Below, piece by piece: positions 39,491-52,790 of a stretch of 64,000 bases of DNA; position 1 is the stretch's first letter; every line of letters starts with the position of its first letter. Source of the stretch: Archivesica marissinica (lineage: Eukaryota; Mollusca; Bivalvia; Venerida; Vesicomyidae); contig CM026393.1 in the NCBI GenBank assembly GCA_014843695.1, positions 10,126,734 to 10,190,733 of the forward strand. Direction: 5' to 3'. The position numbers were made by a program, and so were the translations under genes. The notes under the pieces were generated by a model. It was not told the origin of the DNA. It ran no database searches and saw only the letters and a program-made list of their open reading frames with translations.

Positions 39491-41229
39491 CTACACCAGG
39501 TGTAACACATTGTGTGATCCACCACCTACACCAGGTGTAGCACATTGTGTGATCCACCACCTACACCAGGTGTAACACATTGTGTGATCCACCACCTACA
39601 CCAGGTGTAACTCATTGTGTGATCCACCACCTACACCAGGTGTAACTCATTGTGTGATCCACCACCTACACCAGGTGTAACACATTGTATGATCCACCAC
39701 CTACACCAGGTGTAACACATTGTGTGATCCAGCACCTATACCAGGTGTAACACATTGTGTGATCCACCACCTACACCAGGTGTAACTCATTGTGTGATCC
39801 ACCACCTACACAAGGTGTAACTCATTGTGTGATCCACCACCTACACCAGGTGTAACACATTGATTGATCCACCACTTACACCAGGTGTAACTCATTGTGT
39901 GATCCACCACCTACACCAGGTGTAACTAATTGTGTGATCCACCACCTACACCTGGTGTAACTCATTGTGTGATCCACCACCTACACCAGGTGTAACACAT
40001 TGTGTGATCCACAATCTACACCAGGTGTAACTCATTGTGTGATCCATCACCTACACCAGGTGTAACACATTGTGTGATCCACCACCTACACCAGGTGTAA
40101 CACATTGTGTGATCCACCACCTGCACCAGGTGTAATACATTGTGTGATCCACCGCCTACACCAGGTATAACTCATTGTATGATCCACCACCTACACCAGG
40201 TGTAACTCATTGTGTGATACATAACCTACACCAGGTGTAACTCATTGTGTGATCCATCGCCTACACCAGGTGTAACACATTGTGTGATCCACCACCTACA
40301 CCAGGTGTAACTCATTGTGTGATCCACCACCTACACCAGGTGTAACACATTGTGTGATCCACAATCTACACCAGGTGTAACTCATTGTGTGATCCATCAC
40401 CTACACCAGGTGTAGCACATTGTGTGATCCACCACATGCACCAGGTGTAACACATTGTGTGATCCACCGCCTACACCAGGTGTAACTCATTGTGTGATCC
40501 ACCACCTACACCAGGTGTAACACATTGTGTGATCCACCACCTACACCAGGTGTAACACATTGTGTGATCCACCACCTACACAAAGTGTAACTCATTGTAT
40601 TATCCACCACCTACACCTGGTGTAACTCATTGTGTGACCCATCACCTAGGCCAGGTGTAACTCATTATGTGATCCACCACCTACACCAGGTGTAGCTCTT
40701 TGTGTGATCCACCACCTACACCAGGTGTAACTCATTGTGTGATCCACCACCTACACCAGGTGTAACTCATTGTGTGATCCACCACCTACACCAGGTGTAA
40801 CTCATTGTGTGATCCACCACCTACACCAGGTGTAACACATTGTGTGATCCACCACCTATACCAGGTGTAACACATTGTGTGATCCACCACCTACACCAGG
40901 TGTAACTCATTGTGTGATCCACCACCTACACAAGGTGTAACTCATTGTGTGATCCACCACCTACACCAGGTGTAACACATTGTTTGATCCACCACTTACA
41001 CCAGGTGTAACTCATTGTGTGATCCACCACCTACACCAGGTGTAACTCATTGTGTGATCCACCACCTACACCAGGTGTAACACATTGTGTGATCCACCAC
41101 CTACACCAGGTGTAACTCATTGTGTGATCCACCACCTACACCAGGTGTAACACATTGTGTGATCCACCACCTACACCAGGTGTAACTCATTGTGTGATCC
41201 ACCACCTGCACCAGGTGTAATACATTGTG

Positions 41230-42229
41230 NNNNNNNNNNNNNNNNNNNNNNNNNNNNNNNNNNNNNNNNNNNNNNNNNNNNNNNNNNNNNNNNNNNNNNN
41301 NNNNNNNNNNNNNNNNNNNNNNNNNNNNNNNNNNNNNNNNNNNNNNNNNNNNNNNNNNNNNNNNNNNNNNNNNNNNNNNNNNNNNNNNNNNNNNNNNNNN
41401 NNNNNNNNNNNNNNNNNNNNNNNNNNNNNNNNNNNNNNNNNNNNNNNNNNNNNNNNNNNNNNNNNNNNNNNNNNNNNNNNNNNNNNNNNNNNNNNNNNNN
41501 NNNNNNNNNNNNNNNNNNNNNNNNNNNNNNNNNNNNNNNNNNNNNNNNNNNNNNNNNNNNNNNNNNNNNNNNNNNNNNNNNNNNNNNNNNNNNNNNNNNN
41601 NNNNNNNNNNNNNNNNNNNNNNNNNNNNNNNNNNNNNNNNNNNNNNNNNNNNNNNNNNNNNNNNNNNNNNNNNNNNNNNNNNNNNNNNNNNNNNNNNNNN
41701 NNNNNNNNNNNNNNNNNNNNNNNNNNNNNNNNNNNNNNNNNNNNNNNNNNNNNNNNNNNNNNNNNNNNNNNNNNNNNNNNNNNNNNNNNNNNNNNNNNNN
41801 NNNNNNNNNNNNNNNNNNNNNNNNNNNNNNNNNNNNNNNNNNNNNNNNNNNNNNNNNNNNNNNNNNNNNNNNNNNNNNNNNNNNNNNNNNNNNNNNNNNN
41901 NNNNNNNNNNNNNNNNNNNNNNNNNNNNNNNNNNNNNNNNNNNNNNNNNNNNNNNNNNNNNNNNNNNNNNNNNNNNNNNNNNNNNNNNNNNNNNNNNNNN
42001 NNNNNNNNNNNNNNNNNNNNNNNNNNNNNNNNNNNNNNNNNNNNNNNNNNNNNNNNNNNNNNNNNNNNNNNNNNNNNNNNNNNNNNNNNNNNNNNNNNNN
42101 NNNNNNNNNNNNNNNNNNNNNNNNNNNNNNNNNNNNNNNNNNNNNNNNNNNNNNNNNNNNNNNNNNNNNNNNNNNNNNNNNNNNNNNNNNNNNNNNNNNN
42201 NNNNNNNNNNNNNNNNNNNNNNNNNNNNN
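41230..42229. other. Assembly gap of exactly 1,000 N
   Basis: This is a second placeholder of exactly 1,000 N. Both flanks carry the satellite in the same reverse polarity, so nothing in the sequence demands an inversion here. The true missing length is unknown and could be many kilobases, since near-identical 35-bp units would collapse or stop an assembler. Open frames crossing it are artefacts. Confidence 0.99.
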
Positions 42230-42944
42230 GATCCACCACCTACACCAGGTGTAACACATTGTGTGATCCACAACCTACACCAGGTGTAACTCATTGTGTG
42301 ATCCACCACCTACACCAGGTGTAACTCATTGTGTGATCCACCACCTACACCAGGTGTAACTCATTGTGTGATCCACCACCTACACCAGGTGTAACTCATT
42401 GTGTGATCCATCACCTACACCAGGTGTAACTCATTGTATGATCCACCACCTACACCAGGTGTAACTCATTGTATGATCCACCACCTACACCAGGTGTAAC
42501 TCATTGTATGATCCACCACCTACACCAGGTGTAACACATTGTATGATCCACCACCTACACCAGGTGTAACTCATTGTATGATCCACCACCTACACCAGGT
42601 GTAACTCATTGTATGATCCACCACCTACACCAGGTGTAACACATTGTGTGATCCACCACCTACACCAGGTGTAACTCATTGTGTGATCCACCACCTACAC
42701 CAGGTGTAACTCATTGTGTGCTCCACCAGGTGTAACTCGTTGTGTGATCCACCACCTACACCAGGTGTAACTCATTGTGTGATCCACCAGGTGTAACACA
42801 TTGTGTGATCCACCACCTAAACCAGGTGTAACACATTGTGTGATCCACCACCTACACCAGGTGTAACTCATTGTGTGATCCACCACCTACACCAGGTGTA
42901 ACTCATTGTGTGATCCACCACCTACACCAGGTGTAACACATTGT

Positions 42945-43245
42945 GTGATCCAACACATAAACACCAGGTGTAACTCATTGTGTGATCCACCACACCATAC
43001 ACCAGGTGTAACTCATTGTGTGATCCACCACCTACACCAGGTGTAACTCATTGTATGATCCACCACCATACACCAGTGTAACTCATTGTGTGATCCCACC
43101 ACCTACACCAGGTGTAACCATTGTTGATCCACCACCTACACCAGGTTTAACTCATTGTGTGATCCACCACCTACACCAGGTGTAACTCATCAATGTTGAT
43201 CCACCAACACATACACCAGTATAACTCATAATAGTGTGATCCCAC
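42945..43245 (-). other. Indel-rich patch with extra bases
   Basis: Unlike the deletion-rich patches, this one also has insertions: CAACACATAAACACCAGG, CACCACACCATACACC, CACCACCATACACCAG, CATCAATGTTGATCC and CATAATAGTGTGATCCC. Such mixed small indels within 0.7-1.0 kb of an N gap suggest contig-end consensus error. Confidence 0.75.
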
Positions 43246-46200
43246 CACACTACACCAGGTGTAACTCATTGTGTGATCCACCACCTACACCAGGTGTAAC
43301 TCATTGTGTGATCCACCACCTACAACCAGGTGTAACTCATTGTGTGATCCACCACCTACACCAGGTGTAACTCATTGTGTGATCCACCATCTACACCAGG
43401 TGTAACTCATTGTGTGATCCACCACCTACACCAGGTGTAACACATTGTGTGATCCACCACCTACACCAGGTGTAACACATTGTGTGATCCACCACCTACA
43501 CCAGGTGTAACTCATTGTATGATCCACCAACTACACCAGGTGTAACTCATTGTATGATCCACCACCTACACCAGGTGTAACTCATTGTATGATCCACCAC
43601 CTACACCAGGTGTAACACATTGTATGATCCACCACCTACACCAGGTGTAACTCATTGTGTGATCCACCACCTACACCAGGTGTAACTCATTGTGTGATCC
43701 ACCAGTGTACTCATTGTGTGATCCACCACCTACACCAGGTGTAACTCATTGTGTGATCCACCACCTACACCAGGTGTAACACATTGTGTGATCCACCACC
43801 TACACAAGGTGTAACTCATTGTGTGATCTACCACCTACACCAGGTGTAAGTCATTTTGTGATCCACCACCTACACCAGGTGTAACACATTGTGTGATCCA
43901 CCATCTACACCAGGTGTAACTCATTGTGTGATCCACCACCTACACCAGGTGTAACTCATTGTGTGATCCACCACCTACACCAGGTGTAACTCATTGTGTG
44001 CTCCCCACTTACACCATTGTAACTCATTGTGTGATCCACCACTGTAACTCGTTGTGTGATCCACCACCTACACCAGGTGTAACTCATTGTGTGATCCACC
44101 AGGTGTAGCTCATTGTGTGATCCACCACCTAAACCAGGTGTAACACATTGTGTGATCTACCACCTACACCAGGTGTAAGTCATTTTGTGATCCACCACCT
44201 ACACCAGGTGTAACACATTGTGTGATCCACCATCTACACCAGGTGTAACTCATTGTGTGATCCACCACCTACACCAGGTGTACCTCATTGTGTGATCCAC
44301 CACCTACACCAGGTGTAACTCATTGTGTTATCCACCACCTACACCAGGTGTAACTCATTGTGTGATCCACCACCTACACCAGGTGTAACTCATTGTGTGA
44401 TCCATCGCCTACACCAGGTGTAGCACATTGTGTGATCCACCAGGTGTAACTCATTGTGTGATCAACCATTTACACCAGGTGTAACTCATTGTGTGATCCA
44501 CCAGGTGTAGCTCATTGTATGATCCACCACCTACACCAGGTGTAACACATTGTGTGATCCACCACCTACACAAGGTGTAACTCATTGTGTGATCTACCAC
44601 CTACACCAGGTGTAAGTCATTTTGTGATCCACCACCTACACCAGGTGTAACACATTGTGTGATCCACCATCTACACCAGGTGTAACTCATTGTGTGATCC
44701 ACCACCTACACCAGGTGTAACTCATAGTGTGATCCACCACCTACACCAGGTGCAACTCATTGTATGATCCACCACCTGCACCAGGTGTAACTCATTGTGT
44801 GATCCCACCACCTACACCAGGTGTAACTAATCATGTGATCCACCTCCAACACCAGGTGTAACTCATTGTGTGATCCCACCACCTACACCAGTTGTAACTC
44901 ATTGTGTGATCCACCACCTACACCAGGTGTAACTCATTGTGTGATCCACCACCTACACCAGGTGTAACACATTGTGTGATCCATCATCTACACCAGGTGT
45001 AACTCATTGTGTGATCCACCACCTACACCAGGTGTACCTCATTGTGTGATCCACCACCTACACCAGGTGTAACTCATTGTGTGATCCACTACCTACACCA
45101 GCGGTAACTCATTGTGTGATCCACCACCGACACCAGGTGTAACTCATTGTGTGATCCATCGCCTACACCAGGTGTAACACATTGTGTGATCCACCACCTA
45201 CACCAGGTGTAACACATTGTATGATCCACCACCTACACCAGGTGTAACTCATTGTATGATCCACCACCTACACCAGGTGTAACACATTGTGTGATCCATC
45301 ACCTACACCAGGTGTAACTCATTGTGCGATCCATCACCTAGGCCAGGTGTAACTCATTGTGTGATCCTACACCAGGTGTAACTCATTGTGTGATCCATCA
45401 CCTACACTAGGTGTAACTCATTGTGTGATCCATCACCTAGCCCAGGTGTAACTCATTGTGTGATCCACCACCTACACCAGGTGTAACTCATCATATGATC
45501 CTACACCAGGTGTAGCTCATTGTATGATCCACCACCTACACCAGGTGTAACTCATTGTGTGGTCCACCACCTACACCAGGTGTAACTCATTGTGTGATCC
45601 ACCACATACACCTGGTGTAACTCATTGTATGATCCACCACCTACACCAGGTGTAACTCATTGTGTGATCCACTATGTGTAACTCATTGTGTGATCCACCA
45701 CCTTACAACAGGTGTAATTCATTGTGTGATCCACCACCTACACCAGGTGTAACTCATTGAGTGATCCACCAGGTGTAACTCGTCGTGTGATCCACCACCT
45801 ACTCCAGGTGGAACTCCTCGTGTGATCCATCACCTAGGCCAGGTGTAACTCATTATGTGATCCACCACCTACACCAGGTGTAACACATTGTGTGATCCAC
45901 CACCTACACCAGGTGTAACTCGTTGTGTGATCCACCACCTACACCAGGTGTAACTCGTCGTGTGATCCACCACCTAGGCCAGGTGTAACACATTGTGTGA
46001 TCCACCACCTACACCAGGTGTAACTCGTTGTGTGATCCACCACCTAGGCCAGGTGTAACTCATTGTATGATCCTACGCCAGGTGTAGCACATTGTATGAT
46101 CCACCACCTACACCAGGTGTAACTCATTGTGTGATCCACCACCTACACCAGGTGTAACTCATTGTGTGATCCATCACCTACACCAGGTGTAACACATTGT

Positions 46201-46659
46201 GTGATCCACCACCTACACCAGGTGTAACACATTGTGTGTTCCACCACCTACACCAGGTGTAACTCATTCTATGAACCACCAACTACACCATGTGTAACTC
46301 ATTGTATGATCCACCACCTACGCCAGGTGTAACTCATTGTATGATCCACCACCTACACCAGGTGTAACATATTGTATGATCCACCACCTACACCAGGTGT
46401 AACTCATTGTGTGCTTGACCACTTACACCAGGTGTAACTCATTGTGTGATCCACCAGCTGTAACTCGTTGTGTGATCCACCACCTACACCAGGTGTAACT
46501 CATTGTGTTATCCACCAGGTGTAACTCATTGTGTGATCCACCACCTAAACCAGGTGTAACACATTGTGTGATCTACCATCTACACAAGGTGTAACTCATT
46601 GTGTGATCTACCACCTACACCAGGTGTAAGTCATTTTGTGATCCACCACCTACACCAGG

Positions 46660-47000
46660 TGTAACACAGTGTGATCCACCACCTACACCAGGTTTAACTC
46701 ATTGTGTGATCCACCACCTACACCAGGTGTAACTCATCAGTGATCCACCACCTACACCAGGTGTAACTCATGTGATCCCACACCTACACCAGGTGTAACT
46801 CATTGTGTGATCCACCACCTACACCAGGTGTAACTCATTGTGTGATCCACCACCTACACCAGGTGTAACACATTGTGTGATCCATCACCTACACCAGGTG
46901 TAACTCATTGTGTGATCCACCACCTTACACCAGGTGTAACTCATTGTGTGATCCACCACTTACACCAGGTTAACTCATTGTGTGATCCACCAGGTAACAC
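46660..47000 (-). other. Short-indel patch with some shared deletions
   Basis: This stretch holds AACACAGTGTGATCC, CATCAGTGATCC, ACTCATGTGATCCC, CAGGTTAACTC and CACCAGGTAACACATCG. The first is also present at about 51000 and 52650, so it is a real inherited short unit. The others are unique and may be errors. The mixture shows that not every indel here can be dismissed. Confidence 0.6.
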
Positions 47001-47754
47001 ATCGTGTGATCCACCACCTACACCAGGTGTAACTCATTGTGTGATCCACCACCTACACCAGGTGTAACTCATTGTGTGATCCACCACCTACACCAGGTGT
47101 AACTCATTGTGTGATCCACCACCTACACCAGGTGTAACTCGTTGTGTGATCCACCACCTACACCAGGTGTAACTCGTCGTGTGATCCACCACCTAGGCCA
47201 AGTGTAACACATTGTGTGATCCACCACCTACACCAGGTGTAACTCGTTGTGTGATCCACCACCTAGGCCAGGTGTAACTCATTGTATGATCCTACACTAG
47301 GTATAACACATTGTATGATCCACCACCTACACCAGGTGTAACTCATTGTGTGATCCACCACCTACACCAGGTTTAACTCATTGTGTGATCCACCACCTAC
47401 GCCAGGTGTAACTCATTGTGTGATCCACCACCTACACCAGGTGTAACACATTGTGTGATCCACCATCTACACCATGTGTAACTCATTGTGTGATCCATCA
47501 CCTACACCAGGTGTAACACATTGTGTGATCCACCACCTACACCAGGTGTAACACATTTTGTGATCCACCATCTACACCAGGTATAACTCATTGTGTGATC
47601 CACCACCTACACCATGTGTAACTCATTGTATGATCCACCACCTACACCAGGTGTAACTCATTGTGTGATCCACTATGTGTAACTCATTGTGTGATCCACC
47701 ACCTTACACCAGGTGTAACTCATTGTGTGATCCACCACCTACACCAGGTGTAAC

Positions 47755-48960
47755 TCATTGTGTGATCCACCAGGTGTAACTCGTCGTGTGATCCACCACC
47801 TACTCCAGGTGTAACTCATTGTGTGATCCACCACCTACGCCAGGTGTAACTCATTGTGCGATCCACCACCTACACCAGGTGTAACACATTGTGTGATCCA
47901 CCACCTACACCAAGTTTAACTCGTTGTGTGATCCACCACCTACATCAGGTGTAACTCGTCGTGTGATCCACCACCAAGGCCAGGTGTAACACATTGTGTG
48001 ATCCACCACCTACACCAGGTGTAACTCGTTGTTTGATCCACCACCTAGGCCAGGTGTAACTCATTGTATGATCCTACACCAGGTGTAACACATTGTATGA
48101 TCCACCACCTACACCAGGTGTAACTCATTGTGTGATCCACCACCTACACCAGGTGTAACTCATTGTGTGATCCACCACCTACGCCAGGTGTAACTCATTG
48201 TGTGATCCACCACCTACACCAGGTGTAACACATTGTGTGATCCACCATCTACACCAGGTGTAACTCATTGTGTGATCCATCACCTACACCAGGTGTAACT
48301 CATTGTGTGATCCACCACCTACACCAGGTGTAACACATTGTGTGATCCACCACCTACACCAGGTGTAACTCATTGTGTGATCCATCACCTACACCAGGTG
48401 TAACACATTGTGTGATCCACCACCTACACCAGGTGTAACTCATTGTGTGATCCACCACCTACACCAGGTGTAACTCATTGTGTGATCCACCACCTACACC
48501 AGGTGTAACTCATTGTGTGATCCACCAGGTGTAACTCGTCGTGTGATCCACCACCTACTCCAGGTGTAACTCATTGTGTGATCCACCACCTACGCCAGGT
48601 GTAACTCATTGTGCGATCCACCACCTACACCAGGTGTAACACATTGTGTGATCCACCACCTACACCAAGTTTAACTCGTTGTGTGATCCACCACCTACAC
48701 CAGGTGTAACTCGTCGTGTGATCCACCACCAAGGCCAGGTGTAACACATTGTGTGATCCACCACCTACACCAGGTGTAACTCGTTGTTTGATCCACCACC
48801 TAGGCCAGGTGTAACTCATTGTATGATCCTACACCAGGTGTAACACATTGTATGATCCACCACCTACACCAGGTGTAACTCATTGTGTGATCCACCACCT
48901 ACACCAGGTGTAACTCATTGTGTGATCCACCACCTACGCCAGGTGTAACTCATTGTGTGA
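47755..48960 (-). repeat. 755-bp (22-unit) higher-order repeat
   Basis: The rare GTGCGATCC unit occurs at 47856 and 48611, 755 bp apart. This equals 22 units (770 bp) minus one 9-bp-short unit and one 6-bp-short unit, both visible in the copy. The block also holds CTACTCCAGG, CTACGCCAGG, AAGTTTAACTCG and CACCAAGGCC in fixed order. Further copies carry the GTGCGATCC marker at 53627 (5,016 bp on) and 57906 (4,279 bp on). In the last copy CACCAAGGCC has become CACCTACACC. Confidence 0.86.
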
Positions 48961-49229
48961 TCCACCACCTACACCAGGTGTAACACATTGTGTGATCCAC
49001 CATCTACACCATGTGTAACTCAGTGTGTGATCCATCACCTACACCAGGTGTAACACATTGTGTGATCCACCACCTACACCAGGTGTAACACATTGTGGGA
49101 TCCACCACCTACACCAGGTATAACTCATTGTGTGATCCACCATCTACACCATGTGTAACTCATTGTATGATCCACCAACTACATCAGGTGTAACTCATTG
49201 TGTGATTCACCACCTACACCAGGTGTAAC

Positions 49230-52200
49230 TCATTGTGTGATCCACCACCTACACCAGGTGTAACACATTGTGTGATCCACCATCTACACCAGGTGTAACT
49301 CATTGTATGATCCATCACCTACACCAGGTGTAACACATTGTGTGATCCACCACCTACACCAGGTGTAACACATTGTGTGATCCACCACCTACACCAGGTG
49401 TAACTCATTGTATGAACCACCAACTACACCATGTGTAACTCATTGTATGATCCACCACCTACGCCAGGTGTAACTCATTGTATGATCCACCACCTACACC
49501 AGGTGGAGCATATTGTATGATCCACCACCTACACCAGGTGTAACTTATTGTGTGCTTCACCACTTACACCAGGTGTAACTCTTTGTGTGATCCACCAACT
49601 ACATCAGGTGTAACTCATTGTGTGATCCACCACCTACACCAGTTGTAACTCATTGTGTGATCCACCACCTACACCAGGTGTAACACATTGTGTGATCCAC
49701 CACCTACACCAGGTGTAACTCATTGTGTGATCCACCACCTACACCAGGTGTAACTCATTGTGTGATCCACCACCTACGCCAGGTGTAACTCATTGTGTGA
49801 TCCACCACCTACACCAGGTGTAACACATTGTGTGATCCACCATCTACACCCTGTGTAACTCAGTGTGTGATCCATCACCTACACCAGGTGTAACACATTG
49901 TGTGATCCACCACCTACACCAGGTGTAACACATTGTGGGATCCACCACCTACACCAGGTATAACTCATTGTGTGATCCACCATCTACACCATGTGTAACT
50001 CATTGTGTGATCCACCAACTACATCAGGTGTAACTCATTGTGTGATCCACCACCTACACCAGGTGTAACTCATTGTGTGATCCACCACCTACACCAGGTG
50101 TAACACATTGTGTGATCCACCATCTACACCAGGTGTAACTCATTGTATGATCCATCACCTACACCAGGTGTAACACATTGTGTGATCCACCACCTACACC
50201 AGGTGTAACACATTGTGTGATCCACCACCTACACCAGGTGTAACTCATTGTATGAACCACCAACTACACCATGTGTAACTCATTGTATGATCCACCACCT
50301 ACGCCAGGTGTAACTCATTGTATGATCCACCACCTACACCAGGTGTAACATATTGTATGATCCACCACCTACACCAGGTGTAACTCATTGTGTGATCCAC
50401 CACCTACACCAGGTGTAACTCATTGTGTGATCCACCAACTACACCAGGTGTAACTCATTGTGTGATCCACCACCTACACCAGGTGTAACTCATTGTGTGA
50501 TCCACCACCTACACCAGGTGTAACACATTGTGTGATCCACCATCTACACCAGGTGTAACTCATTGTGTGATCCATCACCTACACCAGGTGTAACACATTG
50601 TGTGATCCACCACCTACACCAGGTGTAACACATTGTGTGTTCCACCACCTACACCAGGTGTAACTCATTGTATGAACCACCAACTACACCATGTGTAACT
50701 CATTGTATGATCCACCACCTACGCCAGGTGTAACTCATTGTATGATCCACCACCTACACCAGGTGTAACATATTGTATGATACACCACCTACACCAGGTG
50801 TAACTCATTGTGTGCTTCACCACTTACACCAGGTGTAACTCATTGTGTGATCCACCAGCTGTAACTCGTTGTGTGATCCACCACCTACACCAGGTGTAAC
50901 TCATTGTGTGATCCACCAGGTGTAACTCATTGTGTGATCTACCACCTACACCAGGTGTAAGTCATTTTGTGATCCACCACCTACACCAGGTGTAACACAG
51001 TGTGATCCACCACCTACACCAGGTTTAACTCATTGTGTGATCCACCACCTACACCAGGTGTAACTCATCATGTGATCCACCACCTACACCAGGTGTAACT
51101 CATTGTGATCCCACCACCTACACCAGGTGTAACTCATTGTGTGATCCACCACCTACACCAGGTGTAACTCATTGTGTGATCCACCACCTACACCAGGTGT
51201 AACACATTGTGTGATCCATCACCTACACCAGGTGTAACTCATTGTGTGATCCACCACCTACACCAGGTGTAACTCATTGTGTGATCCACCACCTACACCA
51301 GGTGTAACTCATTGTGTGATCCACCAGGTGTAACACATTGTGTGATCCACCACCTACACCAGGTGTAACTCATTGTGTGATCCACCACCTACACCAGGTG
51401 TAACTCATTGTGTGATCCACCACCTACACCAGGTGTAACTCATTGTGTGATCCACCACCTACACCAGGTGTAACACATTGTGTGATCCACCACCTACACC
51501 ATGTGTAACTCAGTGTGTGATCCACCACCTACACCAGGTGTAACACATTGTGTGATCCACCACCTACACCAGGTGTAACACATTGTGTGATCCACCACCT
51601 ACACCAGGTGTAACTCATTGTGTGATCCACCATCTACACCAGGTGTAACTCATTGTGTGATCCACCACCTACACCAGGTGTAACTCATTGTGTGATCCAC
51701 CACCTACACCAGGTGTAACTCATTGTGTGATCCACCACCTACACCAGGTGTAACACATTGTGTGATCCACCACCTACACCAGGTGTAACTCATTGTATGA
51801 TCCATCACCTACACCAGGTGTAACACATTGTGTGATCCACCACCTACACCAGGTGTAACACATTGTGTGATCCACCACCTACACCAGGTGTAACTCATTG
51901 TATGAACCACCAACTACACCATGTGTAACTCATTGTATGATCCACCACCTACGCCAGGTGTAACTCATTGTATGATCCACCACCTACACCAGGTGTAACA
52001 CATTGTATGATCCACCACCTACACCAGGTGTAACTCATTGTGTGATTCACCACCTACACCAGGTGTAACTCATTGTGTGATCCACCAACTACACCAGGTG
52101 TAACTCATTGTGTGATCCACCACCTACACCAGGTGTATCTCATTGTGTGATCCACCACCTACACCAGGTGTAACACATTGTGTGATCCACCACCTACACC

Positions 52201-52740
52201 AGGTGTAACTCATTGTGTGATCCATCACCTACACCAGGTGTAACACATTGTGTGATCCACCACCTACACCAGGTGTAACTCATTGTGTGATCCACCACCT
52301 ACACCAGGTGTAACTCATTGTATGATCCACCAACTACACCATGTGTAACTCATTGTATGATCCACCACCTACACCAGGTGTAACTCATTGTATGATCCAC
52401 CACCTACACCAGGTGTAACATATTGTATGATCCACCACCTACACCAGGTGTAACTCATTGTGTGCTTCACCACTTACACCAGGTGTAACTCATTGTGTGA
52501 TCCACCAGCTGTAACTCGTTGTGTGATCCACCACCTACACCAGGTGTAACTCATTGTGTGATCCACCAGGTGTAACTCATTGTGTGATCTACCACCTACA
52601 CCAGGTGTAAGTCATTTTGTGATCCACCACCTACACCAGGTGTAACACAGTGTGATCCACCACCTACACCAGGTTTAACTCATTGTGTGATCCACCACCT
52701 ACACCAGGTGTAACTCATCATGTGATCCACCACCTACACC
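49230..52740 (-). repeat. 420-bp (12-mer) higher-order repeat domain
   Basis: The marker ATGAACCACCAACTACACC occurs at 49412, 50252, 50672 and 51902, with a repaired version (ATGATCCACCAAC) at 52322. Distances 49412-50252 (840), 50252-50672 (420) and 51902-52322 (420) are multiples of 12 units. The companion marker GTGCTTCACCACTTACACC at 49552, 50812 and 52462 gives 1,260 (3 x 420) for the first interval. The interval 50672-51902 and the 1,650-bp interval between the GTGCTTC markers at 50812 and 52462 break the strict period through short units. Related copies without clear periodicity lie at 46271, 54428 and about 55495. Confidence 0.85.
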
Positions 52741-52790
52741 AGGTGTAACTCATTGTGATCCCACCACCTACACCAGGTGTAACTCAGTGT
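50640..52790 (-). repeat. Direct duplication with 1.65-kb displacement
   Basis: About 0.45 kb at 50.67-51.12 kb recurs at 52.32-52.77 kb. Shared markers in order are the CAACTACACCATGTG unit, AACATATTGTATGA, GTGCTTCACC, CAGCTGTAACTCG, GTAAGTCATTTTGTG, AACACAGTGTGATCC, GGTTTAACTC and ACTCATCATGTG. The two short units AACACAGTGTGATCC and CATTGTGATCCC are shared, so these particular deletions predate the duplication and are not sequencing errors. Confidence 0.85.

Larger units (their letters stand above)
32200..40700 (-). repeat. Reverse arm of a large inverted duplication
   Basis: This arm carries the same ordered rare variants as 12.7-19.9 kb in opposite orientation. It is longer than the forward arm (about 8.5 against 7.2 kb). 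Most of the excess lies between about 36.5 and 38.9 kb, where a direct duplication of about 2.42 kb displacement repeats the part holding the ATGTAACTCAATG and CCAGCTATAACTCG units. Copies differ by scattered substitutions, so they are related but not identical. Confidence 0.87.
22246..41229 (-). repeat. 35-bp satellite array, reverse polarity (contig 2)
   Basis: This is the same 35-bp unit as in 1-21245, but in reverse complement: units read GTGATCCACCACC, then TACACCAGGTGTA, then ACTCATTGT. It holds about 545 copies by length. The same variant classes occur: ACACATTGT for ACTCATTGT, TATGATCC for TGTGATCC, CACCTAGGCC, CCATCGCC, the 26-bp form CCACCAGGTGTAAC and the 29-bp form GATCCTACACC. 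Both ends of the block are N gaps. Variant order shows that large parts are internal duplications, and that 32.2-40.7 kb is an inverted copy of 12.7-19.9 kb. Patches near 26.96-27.11, 29.94-29.99, 36.70-37.55 and 39.16-39.49 kb are crowded with small indels and look like low-quality consensus. Confidence 0.98.

Noticed and set aside
41230..42229. Polarity change at the second gap
   Set aside because: Both flanks read GATCCACCACC in the same sense, so no inversion is implied.
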